64,000 nt of DNA from an uncultured Clostridia bacterium. GTDB lineage: Bacteria > Bacillota > Clostridia > Christensenellales > Borkfalkiaceae. The translations under genes were made by a program, and so were the position numbers. Shown here in pieces: positions 45,330-56,449 of the stretch. Location: the NCBI GenBank assembly GCA_947630325.1, contig CANRHB010000001.1, positions 324,101 to 388,100 on the forward strand. The letters are read 5' to 3'. The notes beneath the pieces are model-generated. The model was not told the origin of the DNA, did not search any database, and was given only the letters and a program-made list of their open reading frames with translations. The first letter of the stretch is position 1; every line of letters begins with the position of its first letter.

Positions 45330-45850
45330 TTTCTCGGCTACCCCTTGAGGGGGAGCTGTCGAGCGGAGCAAGACTGAGGGGGTGTTTTGTTGCGAATAGT
45401 AGGACACCCCTTCCGCCTCCTTCGTCGGCACCCACCCCTCAAGGGGTGGGCAAGTGTTTGCACTTGCCGTCCTCAATCTGTCATTCCGCCCCGCCCATGC
45501 GTCATTCCGAGCCGCCCGCAGTTCTGATTCTCTAAGGGCGGCACGAGGAGCCTGCGACAAAGTAGCAAACGCTTCTAATTGTCATTTCGAGTGGAGCGAA
45601 GCGGAATCGAGAAATCTCAACATTGTTTTAACACTAAGGTAGAGATGTCTCGACTTCGCTCGACATGACATTTTGGGAATTCTCTTGGCTGCCCCTTGAG
45701 GGGGAGCTGTCGAGCGGAGCAAGACTGAGGGGGTGTTTTGTTTTCGCGGACTTGCTTCCGTGGACTGCGTAAATACATTTCGGCTCAGCATGACGCGCTC
45801 CCGCGTGGGGATTGCCCACCCCCTTAGTCTCCCCTCCCAAGGAGGGGGCA
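45330..45850. repeat. Intergenic repeat cluster between the HAD gene and guaA
   Basis: No gene is seen from 45315 to 45973. It holds two copies of a CCCTTGAGGGGGAGCTGTCG repeat (about 45342-45382 and 45693-45740), a GCCGCCCGCAGTTCTGATTC repeat (about 45512-45560) and one full 91-bp inverted-end element (45580-45670, TGTCATTTCGAG to CTCGACATGACA). Confidence 0.8.
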
Positions 45851-45973
45851 TTCTAAAAGTGAAAGCACCTATTTATTCCCTCACGCAATTTCTTTTGATT
45901 GCTCCGAAGAAGGTCTATGCACGGTTTACGTTTTGTATGAAAGGGCGACCGTCAAAAGAAATTCGTGAATTTT

Positions 45974-47509
45974 TTACTCCCACTCGATGGTTGCGGGGGG
46001 TTTGGAGGTGATGTCGTACACCACACGGTTTGCATGTTCCACCTCGTTGGTGATCCGCACGGACGTTTTCTCCAGAACTTCAAACGGGATGCGCGCCCAA
46101 TCGGCGGTCATGGCGTCCACGCTCGTGACGGCGCGGAGGGCGATGACGTTCTCATACGTCCGAAAATCTCCCTGCACCCCCACCGTTTTGCTGTCGGTAA
46201 GCACCGCAAAGTACTGCCAGATGTCCTCGGAGAGCCCCGCGCGGGCGATCTCCTCTCTAAAAATGGCGTCGGCGTCACGCACCGTTTCGAGTTTTTCCCG
46301 CGTGACTTCCCCCATGATACGGATGGCGAGCGCGGGCCCGGGGCAGGGCTGGCGGCGCACGATGTTTTCGGGGAGCCCGAGTTCGAGCCCCACCCGCCGC
46401 ACTTCGTCCTTAAAAAGGTCGCGCAAGGGCTCGACGATCTCCTTGAAGTCGATGACGTCGGGCAGTCCCCCCACGTTGTGGTGGCTCTTGATGACGGCGC
46501 TCTTCCCCTTTCCGCTCTCGATGACGTCGGGATAGATGGTCCCCTGCGCCAAAAAGTCGACCTTGCCGATTTTCTTCGCCTCCTCTTCGAATACGCGGAT
46601 GAAGAGATCGCCGATGATGTGCCGCTTCTTCTCGGGGTCGGTCACCCCCCTGAGCGCGCCGAGGAAACGCTCTCCCGCGTCCGCTTTGATGAGGTTCATG
46701 CCCATGCCCTCTTTGAACACGCGCATGACTTCCTCGGGCTCGTCCTTTCGGTGAAGGCCGTGGTCGACGAACACGCAGGTAAGGTTTTCCCCCACGGCGC
46801 GGTGCACAAGCGTCGCCGCGACCGCCGAATCCACCCCGCCCGACATGGCGCAGAGCACCTTGCCGCTCCCGATGCGGGCGCGCAGTTTTTCCACCTGCTC
46901 TTGAGCGAAGTTCTTCATCGTCCAATCCCCTTTCGCGCCGCAGACGAGATAGAGGAAATTTTCGAGCAGCTTGTTGCCGTACTCGGAGTGCACCACCTCG
47001 GGGTGGAACTGCACGCCGTAAATTTTTTTCTCTTCGCAACCGAAGAGGGCGTTTTCACAGCTTTGGGTGGAGGCAAGCGTTTCGAACCCCGAAGGGAGGT
47101 CCTGCACGAGGTCGGTGTGGCTCATCCAGCAGACGCTCCTTTCGGGAATGTTTGAGGAGAGCGGGTTTTGTTTTACAAAGGAGAATTCCCGCTTGCCGTA
47201 TTCGCTCTTATTCGCGTGGACGACCTTGCCGCCCAAGGTGTGGGCGATGAGTTGGGCGCCGTAACAGATGCCGAGCACGGGCACGCCGAGGGAAAATACC
47301 GCGGGAGAAATGCGGGGAGCCGCCTCGTCGTACACGCTGTTGGGACCGCCCGTAAAGATGATGCCGATGGGCGAAAAGGCTTTGATCTGTTCGAGGGAAA
47401 GGTCGCAAGGCAAAAGTTCGCAGTAGACGCCTAAATCGCGCACTCTTCGCGCGATGAGCTGGTTATACTGCCCGCCGAAGTCGAGCACCAAAACTTTTTG
47501 ATGAAGCAT
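45974..47509 (-). CDS. guaA: GMP synthase (glutamine-hydrolysing)
   Basis: 511 residues, standard length. It converts XMP, ATP and glutamine to GMP. Seen: class-I amidotransferase domain with GGPNSVYD, the nucleophile loop [10 protein letters not shown] and the HPE triad part ([11 protein letters not shown]); the ATP-pyrophosphatase P-loop [15 protein letters not shown] near residue 225; the C-terminal dimerisation domain ending [19 protein letters not shown] before ATG 47509. A terminator-like hairpin lies 30-52 bases upstream. The IMP dehydrogenase gene lies 550 bp upstream on the same strand but is separated by repeats, so the two may be expressed separately. Confidence 0.97.
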   Translation of the reverse strand: MLHQKVLVLDFGGQYNQLIARRVRDLGVYCELLPCDLSLEQIKAFSPIGIIFTGGPNSVYDEAAPRISPAVFSLGVPVLGICYGAQLIAHTLGGKVVHANKSEYGKREFSFVKQNPLSSNIPERSVCWMSHTDLVQDLPSGFETLASTQSCENALFGCEEKKIYGVQFHPEVVHSEYGNKLLENFLYLVCGAKGDWTMKNFAQEQVEKLRARIGSGKVLCAMSGGVDSAVAATLVHRAVGENLTCVFVDHGLHRKDEPEEVMRVFKEGMGMNLIKADAGERFLGALRGVTDPEKKRHIIGDLFIRVFEEEAKKIGKVDFLAQGTIYPDVIESGKGKSAVIKSHHNVGGLPDVIDFKEIVEPLRDLFKDEVRRVGLELGLPENIVRRQPCPGPALAIRIMGEVTREKLETVRDADAIFREEIARAGLSEDIWQYFAVLTDSKTVGVQGDFRTYENVIALRAVTSVDAMTADWARIPFEVLEKTSVRITNEVEHANRVVYDITSKPPATIEWE

Positions 47510-47538
47510 ATCTTCCTCTTTTTTGAGTAATATCGAAA

Positions 47539-47561
47539 AAGAACTCCCGAAAGGAATTCTT
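47539..47561 (-). terminator. Terminator-like hairpin just upstream of guaA
   Basis: On the minus strand AAGAATTCC, TTTCG, GGAGTTCTT, then TTTCGATATT. It lies 30-52 bases before the guaA start. It could end transcripts from guaB or act as an attenuator. I saw no purine or guanidine riboswitch core next to it. Confidence 0.55.
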
Positions 47562-47589
47562 TTTTGCTTGAATTTTTGTGGGTATGCCC

Positions 47590-48040
47590 CGCTGACGCGA
47601 AGGCGTGCAACAAAGGCGCCTCCTCAGGAGGAGCTGTCACGAAGTGACTGAGATGGTGAATGCGGTGGCACATAGTAAGAACAAAGGACACCACCCCCTT
47701 AATCCCCCTCCTCAGGAGGGGGCGTGTTCTAAATACGTCATTCCGAGCGTAGCCGAGGGATGTCCTTATTATAATGCGGACACCCTTCGACAGAGCTCAG
47801 GGTGACGTATTTAAGAATGGTTTCAAAGGCTTCCAATCACTTGCCTTAGGCGGAATTTACTTCCGCCGTGGGCGACCCAATTTGGCAATTACTTTTGCCT
47901 TATTGTCCGTTGAAACGAATGAGAGGACCAACTTTGTTAAGGCGCAAAAGCCAATTTCCTCACGGCGTTTATTTTCGACCGACACCCCTTCCGTCTCCTT
48001 CGGAGACACCCACCCCTCCAAGGGGTGGGCAAGGGGGGAG
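47590..48040. repeat. Intergenic repeat cluster between guaA and guaB
   Basis: No gene is seen. Repeats of the GAGGAGCTGTCACGAAGTGA type (about 47620-47650), ACACCACCCCCTTAATCCCC type (about 47690-47722), CATTCCGAGCGTAGCCGAGG type (about 47740-47810) and a CACCCCTCCAAGGGGTGGGC type (about 48010-48035) follow one another. Confidence 0.75.
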
Positions 48041-48061
48041 GAAGAAAAGAAACGCGTGAAC

Positions 48062-50163
<2,102 letters not shown>

Positions 50164-50195
50164 TTTACTGATTTTCCGACTTTGATAGTCTTTAT

Positions 50196-50224
50196 ATTTT
50201 ACCATAACGGGCGGGAAAAAGCAA
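50196..50224 (-). promoter_or_regulatory. Promoter of the membrane-protein/guaB pair
   Basis: On the minus strand TTGCTT (50219-50224), 17 bases, TAAAAT (50196-50201). Moderate match to consensus. Confidence 0.55.
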
Positions 50225-50268
50225 CCGAAAAGACATAAATTTCTTCTTCTTTTTCATATTCATGGACT

Positions 50269-50925
50269 ATGAAAGGATATTTTCTCTCTGTTTTGAGCCT
50301 TTTGCTCCTCCTGCCCGCCCTCTCGGCGTGCGGGACATACGACTATTACGACCACGTTTCGGACGAAAAGAGGGATATTTTCTGCGCGGAGACCGAAGTT
50401 TACACCCTTACCGTCTCCTGCGTCCGCAGGGAATACCCCTTCCTCTGCGACGGCGTTGCGGCGCAGAAGAGCGATCTTTTAGAGGCCGTGCTCGCCGAAA
50501 AGGACCCCTCCGCGGCGGAATACGAGATCTATTTCCTCGAAGATGTGCAAAAGGGCGGGGATATGTCCTTCCGCAGCGTCACGGGGGACTGGTTCTATTC
50601 CCGCACGGCCGAAAAATTCCCCGAGGGCTCCCTCTCGGTGCGGATCGTAAGAGACGGCACGGCCGAGGAGATCGCCTTGACGAGCGTAAAGACCGAAAAC
50701 ACTCTCTCCCCCGAAGAGGCGCTCAAAAAGGCGACGGACAGCGAAAAGGACTACCTTGCGAAGATGACCCGCGGCGGCGTCTTTTACGGGGAATTCCACG
50801 TCCGCCTCCTGAGAAGGGACAAAACGTACTACTATGTGGGGATCGTGAACAGCAAGGGAGACATTCTTTCCCTTCTCCTCGACAGCGAGACGGGGGAGAT
50901 CCTCGCCCGCAGGGAACGGACATAG
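50269..50925 (+). CDS. Lipoprotein, unknown
   Basis: 218 residues. A signal peptide with lipobox LPALSAC (Cys21) predicts attachment to the outer face of the membrane. The mature part has a Tyr-rich start (TYDYYDHVSDEKRD), a middle mixed region and an end (YYYVGIVNSKGDILSLLLDS then ETGEILARRE) that reads like a PepSY-type hairpin. No enzyme motif is visible. No clear ribosome site precedes ATG 50269; a second out-of-frame ATG overlaps it at 50262. Divergent from the guaB-coupled gene and 130 bp before the next gene, whose own promoter suggests separate control. Confidence 0.75.
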   Translation: MKGYFLSVLSLLLLLPALSACGTYDYYDHVSDEKRDIFCAETEVYTLTVSCVRREYPFLCDGVAAQKSDLLEAVLAEKDPSAAEYEIYFLEDVQKGGDMSFRSVTGDWFYSRTAEKFPEGSLSVRIVRDGTAEEIALTSVKTENTLSPEEALKKATDSEKDYLAKMTRGGVFYGEFHVRLLRRDKTYYYVGIVNSKGDILSLLLDSETGEILARRERT

Positions 50926-51000
50926 CGTTCTCTTACGGGGGCGGAAAATTGAGGAAAAAGCGGGAAAAGGTAAAAATCGTGCGAACTTTTTTCAAGACGG

Positions 51001-51029
51001 TTGACAGTTCCGCCGAAAAGGGATATACT
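51001..51029 (+). promoter_or_regulatory. Promoter of the YiiX-like gene
   Basis: TTGACA (51001-51006), 17 bases, TATACT (51024-51029), about 30 bases before the TTG start codon. Confidence 0.85.
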
Positions 51030-51058
51030 GACGGGGAGAATAAAAGGAGATCTTCCCT

Positions 51059-51946
51059 TTGCAAAAGAAACGACTTATCGCCCGCATTTTTCTCGGCATT
51101 TTCGCCGCGCTCCTCGCGCTCATCCTCCTCATTGCGATGTTCCTTGCGATCGCCGAGGGCGTGGTGGACAATTCGGCATACATCCCCCCTCTCCGCCCCA
51201 GAGAGGACATTTCGGACCTCGTTTTGAAGGAGGAATGGACGGAGGAGGACATCGACGTTCTCTACCACCAGACGGGCTTGAAGCGGCTCGGCCTCGAGGC
51301 GCTCAAAAACGATCCGCGCAGTATCCTCTCCTTCCAGGAGGCGCTCTACCGCGAATATGTGTTCGAGCATGAGGCGGCGGCGTTCACCACCCCGCACGAC
51401 CAGATCAAAGGCTACAAAAAGACGACCGACGCGGGGGAGGAGATCGTGTTTTCCCTCGTCCCCATGGTTCCGCTCGAGGAGGGAGACGTGCTCGTGAGTT
51501 CTTCCTGCCACACCTTCGGTTGGCGGAACGGCCACGCCGCCATCGTGCTCGACGGAATGAGCCAAACCGTCCTCGAATGCGTGGGCCCCGGGCTCAAGAG
51601 TAGCAGAGGCAGTGCGTCGTGGTTCCAATACGCCTCCAACTTCATGGTGCTCCGTCTCAAAGACAAGACGAGGGAGGAGCGGCGGCAGATCGCCATCTAT
51701 GCGGGAAATCACCTACATGGGATCGAATATTCCATTCTGACGGGGTTATTCGGCTCCCCCAAGGACCAGGGTTCCGAGCCCAAAACGACCCACTGCTCCC
51801 ACCTCGTGTGGCAGGCGTACAAGTACGCGGGCTATGACATCGATTCGGACGGCGGCCCCGTCTGCACCACCCGCGACATTGCGAACTGCGACCTCTTCGA
51901 AGTGGTGCAGGTGTTCGGCTTCGACCAAGATAAACTTTGGCATTGA
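51059..51946 (+). CDS. Membrane-anchored permuted papain-fold protein (YiiX/C92-like)
   Basis: 295 residues. One N-terminal TM helix (about 8-32, ARIFLGIFAALLALILLIAM). From about residue 140 comes an NlpC/P60-superfamily circular permutant: LEEGDVLVSSS, NGHAAIVLDG with the catalytic His, and THCSHLVWQAYKYAGYDID with the catalytic Cys. This order (His before Cys, and the G-D-V start) is that of the YiiX/YebB (C92) group, proposed peptidases or acyltransferases acting at the envelope. Start is TTG at 51059: AAGGAG lies 9 bases upstream and no ATG or GTG fits. Followed by a strong hairpin at 51961-52002. Confidence 0.82.
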   Translation: MQKKRLIARIFLGIFAALLALILLIAMFLAIAEGVVDNSAYIPPLRPREDISDLVLKEEWTEEDIDVLYHQTGLKRLGLEALKNDPRSILSFQEALYREYVFEHEAAAFTTPHDQIKGYKKTTDAGEEIVFSLVPMVPLEEGDVLVSSSCHTFGWRNGHAAIVLDGMSQTVLECVGPGLKSSRGSASWFQYASNFMVLRLKDKTREERRQIAIYAGNHLHGIEYSILTGLFGSPKDQGSEPKTTHCSHLVWQAYKYAGYDIDSDGGPVCTTRDIANCDLFEVVQVFGFDQDKLWH

Positions 51947-51960
51947 AAAATTACCGCTTA

Positions 51961-52002
51961 TAAATCGGCGCGGGCGGAATTTATTCCGCCCGCGCCGATT
52001 TA
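51961..52002. terminator. Bidirectional terminator
   Basis: ATAAATCGGCGCGGGCGGAA and its complement, 4-base loop, in the gap between convergent genes. AT runs flank both sides. Confidence 0.85.
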
Positions 52003-52011
52003 TGTTTGCGC

Positions 52012-53124
52012 TCAGCCGTTCATGTATTCGGTCAAAATTTGATTCTGTACGTATAAATATTCATCTTTAATGCGGGTGATGTCCCCCTCTTCTTCGAGAT
52101 ATTTCCCCGTTTTTTGGTAGGCGTCTGCAAAATCTTCCCTCCAATCGCTCCCGAAGGCTTCTGTATATTTATGCGCGGATATTCCGTAAACCGTGCGCAG
52201 GGCAAGCATTAAAAACTCGAACTTCGCGTCCTCTTTTTCCACGGTCTCGCTCTCCACCACGGGCGGGAACCCCGAGAGCACGCACTTCATGTATTCATCG
52301 AGGTCGAAGGTGTTGGTAAACCGCTTGCCGAAGAAGAAGGAACTCGCCGAAACACCCAAGCCGATGTACTCTCCCCGCCTCCAATAGTTGAGATTGTGGC
52401 GGCTCTCGAACCCCTTCTTCGCAAAGTTGCTCACCTCATAGCGCAAATAGCCCCGCTCCTTCAAGAGGGCATAGCCATAGTCGTAAAGTTCCCGCACCTC
52501 GTCGCCGTCGGGCAGTTCGCCGTTGAGGTAATCGGTGTAGATGGGAGTGCCGTCCTCGGGGGTCAAAGCGTACATGGAAATGTGCTTCGCGCCGCAACGG
52601 GAGGCGAGTTCGATCGTCTTGAAGAGGTCCTCTTTCGTCTGTCCCTTGAGCCCGAGCATGACGTCCGCGGAGAAATTCTCCCCCCGCAAAAGCCCGCACG
52701 TATATACAAAATCGCGCGCGGTGTGGATGCGCCCCAGGTTTTTGAGCTGGTCGTCGATCGCCGTCTGCAAGCCGACGGAGAAGCGGTTGACGCCCGCTTT
52801 TTTGTAGAGAGCGATCTTCTGTTCGCTGACCGTGCCGGGGTTCATCTCGATGGTGATCTCGGGGTTTTTGGCAAGATGAAAACACTTTTGGATCTGCTTC
52901 ATCGCGCCGTAAATATATTTTGGGTCGATAATTGAGGGGGTGCCGCCGCCGAAGTACACCGTATCGAAGGTGCAGCTTTCGAGCTGTTTGCCGCGCAGTT
53001 CGATCTCCTTATAGAGGCACGCCATATAGGCCTCGGCAAAGGCGAGGCGGTCGGGAAAGGACGTGAAGTCGCAATAGGTGCACTTGTGTTTGCAAAACGG
53101 AATGTGAAGATAAATACCGGGCAT
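52012..53124 (-). CDS. hemW: Radical SAM protein HemW (coproporphyrinogen III oxidase-like)
   Basis: 370 residues. The radical SAM cluster motif is HIPFCKHKCTYCDF (C-x3-C-x2-C plus the extra Cys-Tyr-Cys-Asp), followed by YFGGGTPSII, SVGLQTAIDD, and the HemW C-terminal domain (RYEVSNFAKKGFESRHNLNYW). Family knowledge: HemW lacks oxygen-independent coproporphyrinogen oxidase activity and acts as a haem chaperone. AGGAG precedes ATG 53124. lepA and hemW neighbour each other in many Firmicutes; here two small genes and repeats lie between them. Confidence 0.93.
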   Translation of the reverse strand: MPGIYLHIPFCKHKCTYCDFTSFPDRLAFAEAYMACLYKEIELRGKQLESCTFDTVYFGGGTPSIIDPKYIYGAMKQIQKCFHLAKNPEITIEMNPGTVSEQKIALYKKAGVNRFSVGLQTAIDDQLKNLGRIHTARDFVYTCGLLRGENFSADVMLGLKGQTKEDLFKTIELASRCGAKHISMYALTPEDGTPIYTDYLNGELPDGDEVRELYDYGYALLKERGYLRYEVSNFAKKGFESRHNLNYWRRGEYIGLGVSASSFFFGKRFTNTFDLDEYMKCVLSGFPPVVESETVEKEDAKFEFLMLALRTVYGISAHKYTEAFGSDWREDFADAYQKTGKYLEEEGDITRIKDEYLYVQNQILTEYMNG

Positions 53125-53139
53125 AAAAAACTCCTATAA

Positions 53140-53195
53140 GACCTGCCCCTACTTGTGGGGGCGGGTGGCGAACGAAGTGAGACAGGTGGGGGGTC
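53140..53195. repeat. Inverted copy of the 51-bp repeat, right of hemW
   Basis: GACCTGCCCCTACTTGTGGG then GGCGGGTGGCGAACGAAGTG then AGACAGGTGGGGG is an inverted, diverged copy of the 51-bp unit at 53557-53735. The DUF559 gene lies exactly between the two. Confidence 0.75.
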
Positions 53196-53550
53196 AAATT
53201 CCCAAATGGTTCCAAATATCCTGGCAGACCCCTTCGAAATTCGCATTCAGTTCCTTATCCGAATAGCGAAGCACGGTGTACCCCATATCCGCGAGGAAAG
53301 CATCCCGCATACGATCTTGTTCGGCGGCGGGCTCCTCGTAATGCTGTGCACCGTCCAATTCGATCACGATCCCCCGCTCGGCGCAAAAGAAATCCACAAT
53401 ATAGCGATTGATCACTTTTTGCCTTGTAAATTTTACGGGCAGGGAATTCAAAAAACGATACCAAAGTTTTTTCTCCTCTTTGGTCGCATTTTTTCGCAAT
53501 GATTTTGCGTTTTGAACAAGTTTGCCGTTTCTGATTTTGATTTTTGACAT
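53194..53550 (-). CDS. DUF559 (Vsr-like endonuclease fold) protein
   Basis: 118 residues from ATG 53550; upstream of that the frame runs into the tandem repeat. Seen: helix AKSLRKNATKEEKKLWYRFL, then LPVKFTRQKVINRYIVDFFC, then the conserved core IVIELDGAQHYEEP with a putative metal-binding E-x-D, RMRDAFLADMGYTVLRYSD. This is the DUF559 family, related to very-short-patch-repair and PD-(D/E)xK nucleases. Paralogous to the gene at 63182-63538 (same motifs nearly residue for residue). Both are flanked by palindromic repeats, which suggests an association between this family and repeat spread. No biochemical role is proven for the family. Confidence 0.88.
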   Translation of the reverse strand: MSKIKIRNGKLVQNAKSLRKNATKEEKKLWYRFLNSLPVKFTRQKVINRYIVDFFCAERGIVIELDGAQHYEEPAAEQDRMRDAFLADMGYTVLRYSDKELNANFEGVCQDIWNHLGI

Positions 53551-53556
53551 TTTCAA

Positions 53557-53735
53557 CCCCCACCTGACGCTTCGCGCCACCCGCCCCCTTCAACGGGGGC
53601 AGGTCATTCCCCACCTGACGCTTCGCGCCACCCGCCCCCTTCAACGGGGGCAGGTCATTCCCCACCTGACGCTTCGCGCCACCCGCCCCCTTCAACGGGG
53701 GCAGGTCATTCCCCACCTGACGCTTCGCGCCTCTC
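53557..53735. repeat. 51-bp tandem repeat, three full copies and a part
   Basis: The unit CCACCTGACGCTTCGCGCCA then CCCGCCCCCTTCAACGGGGG then CAGGTCATTCC starts at 53560, 53611, 53662 and (partial) 53713. Copies are identical, so the array is recent. Each unit contains a small GC hairpin. There are no unique spacers, so this is not CRISPR. Confidence 0.92.
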
Positions 53736-54047
53736 TTACATTCCCCCATCCCAGAGATATTTGTTGAGGTCGACATAGCCGTCTATGACTTCCACCCCCT
53801 CGGAGCGGAGGAGAGAAGCCTGCATGTCGAGCCCTCCGAAGGCAAAGGCGGGCGCGAGACGGCCCTCGCGGTTGACGACCCTGTGACAGGGCACCACGAC
53901 GGGCGTGGGGTTGCGGTGAAGGGCGTTACCGACCTGTCTCGAAGCTCTCGGCCTTCCGATGGCGCGGGCGATCATGCCATAGGTGACGACTCTGCCCTTA
54001 GGCACAGTTTTCAAGTATTCGTAAACGCTTTGATCGAAATTTGTCAT
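53736..54047 (-). CDS. O6-alkylguanine-DNA alkyltransferase-like protein (MGMT/ATL DNA-binding domain)
   Basis: 103 residues, only the C-terminal DNA-binding domain of the Ogt/Ada family. Seen: VPKGRVVTYGMIARAIGRP (helix-turn-helix), ASRQVGNALHRNPTPVVVPCHRVV with the P-C-H-R active site intact. Alkyltransferase-like proteins of this length often replace the Cys with Trp or Ala; here Cys is kept, so methyl transfer is possible. AAGGAAA lies before ATG 54047. Function in repair of alkylated guanine is inferred. It stands between DUF559 and lepA with repeats on both sides. Confidence 0.9.
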   Translation of the reverse strand: MTNFDQSVYEYLKTVPKGRVVTYGMIARAIGRPRASRQVGNALHRNPTPVVVPCHRVVNREGRLAPAFAFGGLDMQASLLRSEGVEVIDGYVDLNKYLWDGGM

Positions 54048-54114
54048 AGCCGTTTTTCCTTGCTGTCCTTCGCGCGGTTTGTGTGGGGGAAAAGGGGTTC
54101 GGCATTTTACCCCC

Positions 54115-54280
54115 ACCTGTCACCTTCGGCGCCACCCTCCCCCAACAAGTTGGGGTAGGGCTAAGGCCTACCCCTTTTAGGGGGAGGCTCCCGCGTTAGC
54201 GGGTGGTGGGGGTGACGTGATCGAGGAATTGCCCACCCCCTTGATCCCCCTCCAATGGAGGGGGGGTAGGGGGTGGGCGA
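54115..54280. repeat. Intergenic repeat cluster upstream of the alkyltransferase gene
   Basis: Contains CCCCCTAAAAGGGG-type inverted sequence (about 54165-54190, reading CCCCTTTTAGGGGGAGG) and CACCCCCTTGATCCCCCTCC type (about 54234-54275). The rest of the gap to 54455 holds no gene that I can see; 54300-54450 is AT-richer and might hold the 3' region of lepA. Confidence 0.7.
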
Positions 54281-54455
54281 GTTTCCCAAATCACGTGCGC
54301 GAGCAAAACCACGCTTTTGCGTTGCGCGACCCCATTTGTTGCATACTTGCAACTTCTTGTAAGATGAAACGAATGAGAGGTCAAGAAAGTTAAGGCTCCC
54401 AAGCAAGTTTCCTCACGGAAAAAGATTTTGCGCAAGCAAAAGATTTTTCGTGAAC

Positions 54456-56264
54456 CTAGTCTTTATTCGTTTTCAAAATTTGCATGAACACTTCGGAGGG
54501 GACTTGGACGGTGCCGATCTGGCGCATCCGCTTTTTGCCCTCCTTTTGCTTTTCGAGGAGTTTCTTCTTTCTCGTGATGTCGCCGCCATAACACTTGGCA
54601 AGCACGTCCTTTCTAACCGCCTTCACCGTCTCGCGGGCGATGATCTTCCCGCCGATCGCCGCCTGTACGGGGATCTCGAACAGCTGGCGGGGAATGGCGT
54701 CCTTCAAGTTTTCGCACAGCGTTCTGCCGCGCGGGTAGGCTCTGTCCTCATGCACGATGATGGAGAGCGCGTCGCAAATTTCCCCGTTCAAGAGAATGTC
54801 CATGCGGACGAGTTTGCTCCGCTCGTACCCCGCGATCTCGTAATCGAAACTCGCATAGCCCCGCGTGCGGCTCTTGAGTTCGTCGAAAAAGTCGTACACG
54901 ATCTCGTTGAGAGGGAGGCGGTACTCGAGTTTCACCCGCCGCGCGTCGAGATAGGTCATGTCCTTGAACACCCCCCGCTTGTCCTGGCAGAGGTCCATGA
55001 TGGAGCCCAAATAGTCGGGCGGGGAGTAGATTTCGGCCTTGACGATGGGCTCTTCCATGTAGTCGATGTCCGAGGGCGGAGGCAGGTGGGAGGGGTTGTC
55101 CACGTAAAAACTCGTGCCGTCCGTCTTGTGGACGAGATAAGAGACGGAGGGCGCGGTGGTGATGATGTCGAGGTTGAACTCCCGCTCGATGCGCTCCTGG
55201 ATGATCTCCATGTGGAGAAGCCCCAAAAAGCCGCAACGGAAGCCAAACCCCAAGGCGACCGAATTGTCGGGCTCGAAAATAAGCGACGCGTCGTTGAGTT
55301 TGAGTTTTAAGATCGCCTCTTTGAGGTCGAGAAACTTGCTCCCATCCAAGGGGTAGATGCCGCAAAAGACGACGGGCTGCACCTTTTTATAGCCGGGGAG
55401 CGGGGGCGTATCGGGTTTTTCGGCGGAGATGACCGTGTCCCCCACCGCGACGTCCTCGATGCTCTTGATACTCGCCGCGATGTAGCCGACCTCCCCCGCC
55501 CTGAGAACTTCCTTGGGTTGCAGGAAGGGCGCGAACGCCCCCACTTCGGTGACTTCGTACATCTTTTCGGAGAGGCAGGCCTTGATCTTGTCCCCCACCT
55601 TCACGCTCCCGTCCTTGAGGCGCACAAAGAGGATGACCCCCTTGTAGTTATCGTAATAGCTGTCGAAGATGAGCGCCTTCAAGGGGGCTTCGGTGTCGCC
55701 GTCGGGGGGCGGGATCTGCTTGACGACCGCCTCCAGGATGTCGCGGATGTTCGTCCCCTCCTTGGCCGAGACGCAGGGACAGCCCGTGCAGTCGAGCCCG
55801 ATGACGTCCTCGATCTCCTCCTTCGCCTCGTCGATGCGGGCGGACTGCAGGTCGATCTTATTGATGACGGGCACGATCTCGAGGTCGTTTTCGAGGGCGA
55901 GGTAGACGTTTGCAAGCGTCTGCGCCTCCACGCCTTGGGTGGCGTCCACGACGAGGAGCGCCCCCTCGCACGCCGCAAGAGAGCGGGAGACTTCATAGGT
56001 AAAGTCCACATGCCCCGGGGTGTCGATGAGGTTGAACTCATACTCCTGCCCGTCGAGGGCGGTGTAGTACATGCGGACGGGCGCGAGTTTGATGGTGATG
56101 CCGCGCTCCCGTTCGATGTCCATGCTGTCGAGGAGCTGTTCCTCCATGTCGCGCTTACTTACCTGCCCCGTGAGCTCCATGATGCGGTCGGCGATGGTGC
56201 TCTTGCCGTGGTCGATGTGGGCGATGATGCAAAAATTGCGGATGTTGCGGTTGGGTTTTGCCAT
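54456..56264 (-). CDS. lepA: Elongation factor 4 (LepA)
   Basis: 602 residues, the usual length. A ribosomal GTPase that can back-translocate or help 30S assembly. Seen: [16 protein letters not shown] (P-loop), RERGITIKL (switch I), [12 protein letters not shown] (switch II), NKIDL, and the LepA-specific C-terminal domain (SYDYEIAGY type, [30 protein letters not shown]). ATG 56264 follows AAGGAAA; the frame is open slightly further but without a ribosome site. A consensus promoter lies 23-51 bases upstream. The end is in the Asn-Lys-Asp of the K-T-N-K-D tail. Confidence 0.97.
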   Translation of the reverse strand: MAKPNRNIRNFCIIAHIDHGKSTIADRIMELTGQVSKRDMEEQLLDSMDIERERGITIKLAPVRMYYTALDGQEYEFNLIDTPGHVDFTYEVSRSLAACEGALLVVDATQGVEAQTLANVYLALENDLEIVPVINKIDLQSARIDEAKEEIEDVIGLDCTGCPCVSAKEGTNIRDILEAVVKQIPPPDGDTEAPLKALIFDSYYDNYKGVILFVRLKDGSVKVGDKIKACLSEKMYEVTEVGAFAPFLQPKEVLRAGEVGYIAASIKSIEDVAVGDTVISAEKPDTPPLPGYKKVQPVVFCGIYPLDGSKFLDLKEAILKLKLNDASLIFEPDNSVALGFGFRCGFLGLLHMEIIQERIEREFNLDIITTAPSVSYLVHKTDGTSFYVDNPSHLPPPSDIDYMEEPIVKAEIYSPPDYLGSIMDLCQDKRGVFKDMTYLDARRVKLEYRLPLNEIVYDFFDELKSRTRGYASFDYEIAGYERSKLVRMDILLNGEICDALSIIVHEDRAYPRGRTLCENLKDAIPRQLFEIPVQAAIGGKIIARETVKAVRKDVLAKCYGGDITRKKKLLEKQKEGKKRMRQIGTVQVPSEVFMQILKTNKD

Positions 56265-56286
56265 AAATTTTTTCCTTTCGCAAAAC

Positions 56287-56315
56287 ATTATAGCCGAAAC
56301 GGCAAAAATTTGCAA
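56287..56315 (-). promoter_or_regulatory. Promoter of lepA
   Basis: On the minus strand TTGCAA (56310-56315), 17 bases, TATAAT (56287-56292). It is divergent from the glycerophosphodiesterase promoter 40 bases away. Confidence 0.82.
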
Positions 56316-56354
56316 GTGAAAGTTACGCGGGCGCGGGCGATCCTTCTCTTTTTG

Positions 56355-56383
56355 TTGACTTTTTATGAAAATCGTAAGATAAT
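56355..56383 (+). promoter_or_regulatory. Promoter of the glycerophosphodiesterase gene
   Basis: TTGACT (56355-56360), 17 bases, GATAAT (56378-56383), about 65 bases before the ATG. Confidence 0.75.
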
Positions 56384-56449
56384 AGAGAGGAACGCTTCGC
56401 TTTACTTCGAAGGTGCGGAGCGGAATTTACCTCCTATGCAGGGAATTTT

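Noticed and set aside
47510-47600. Purine riboswitch in front of guaA
   Set aside because: Only a single terminator-like hairpin is present; the conserved purine-aptamer junction sequences are not seen.
53557-53735. CRISPR array
   Set aside because: Units are directly abutting identical copies without unique spacers, and no cas gene is present. The same holds for the arrays at 62926-63930.
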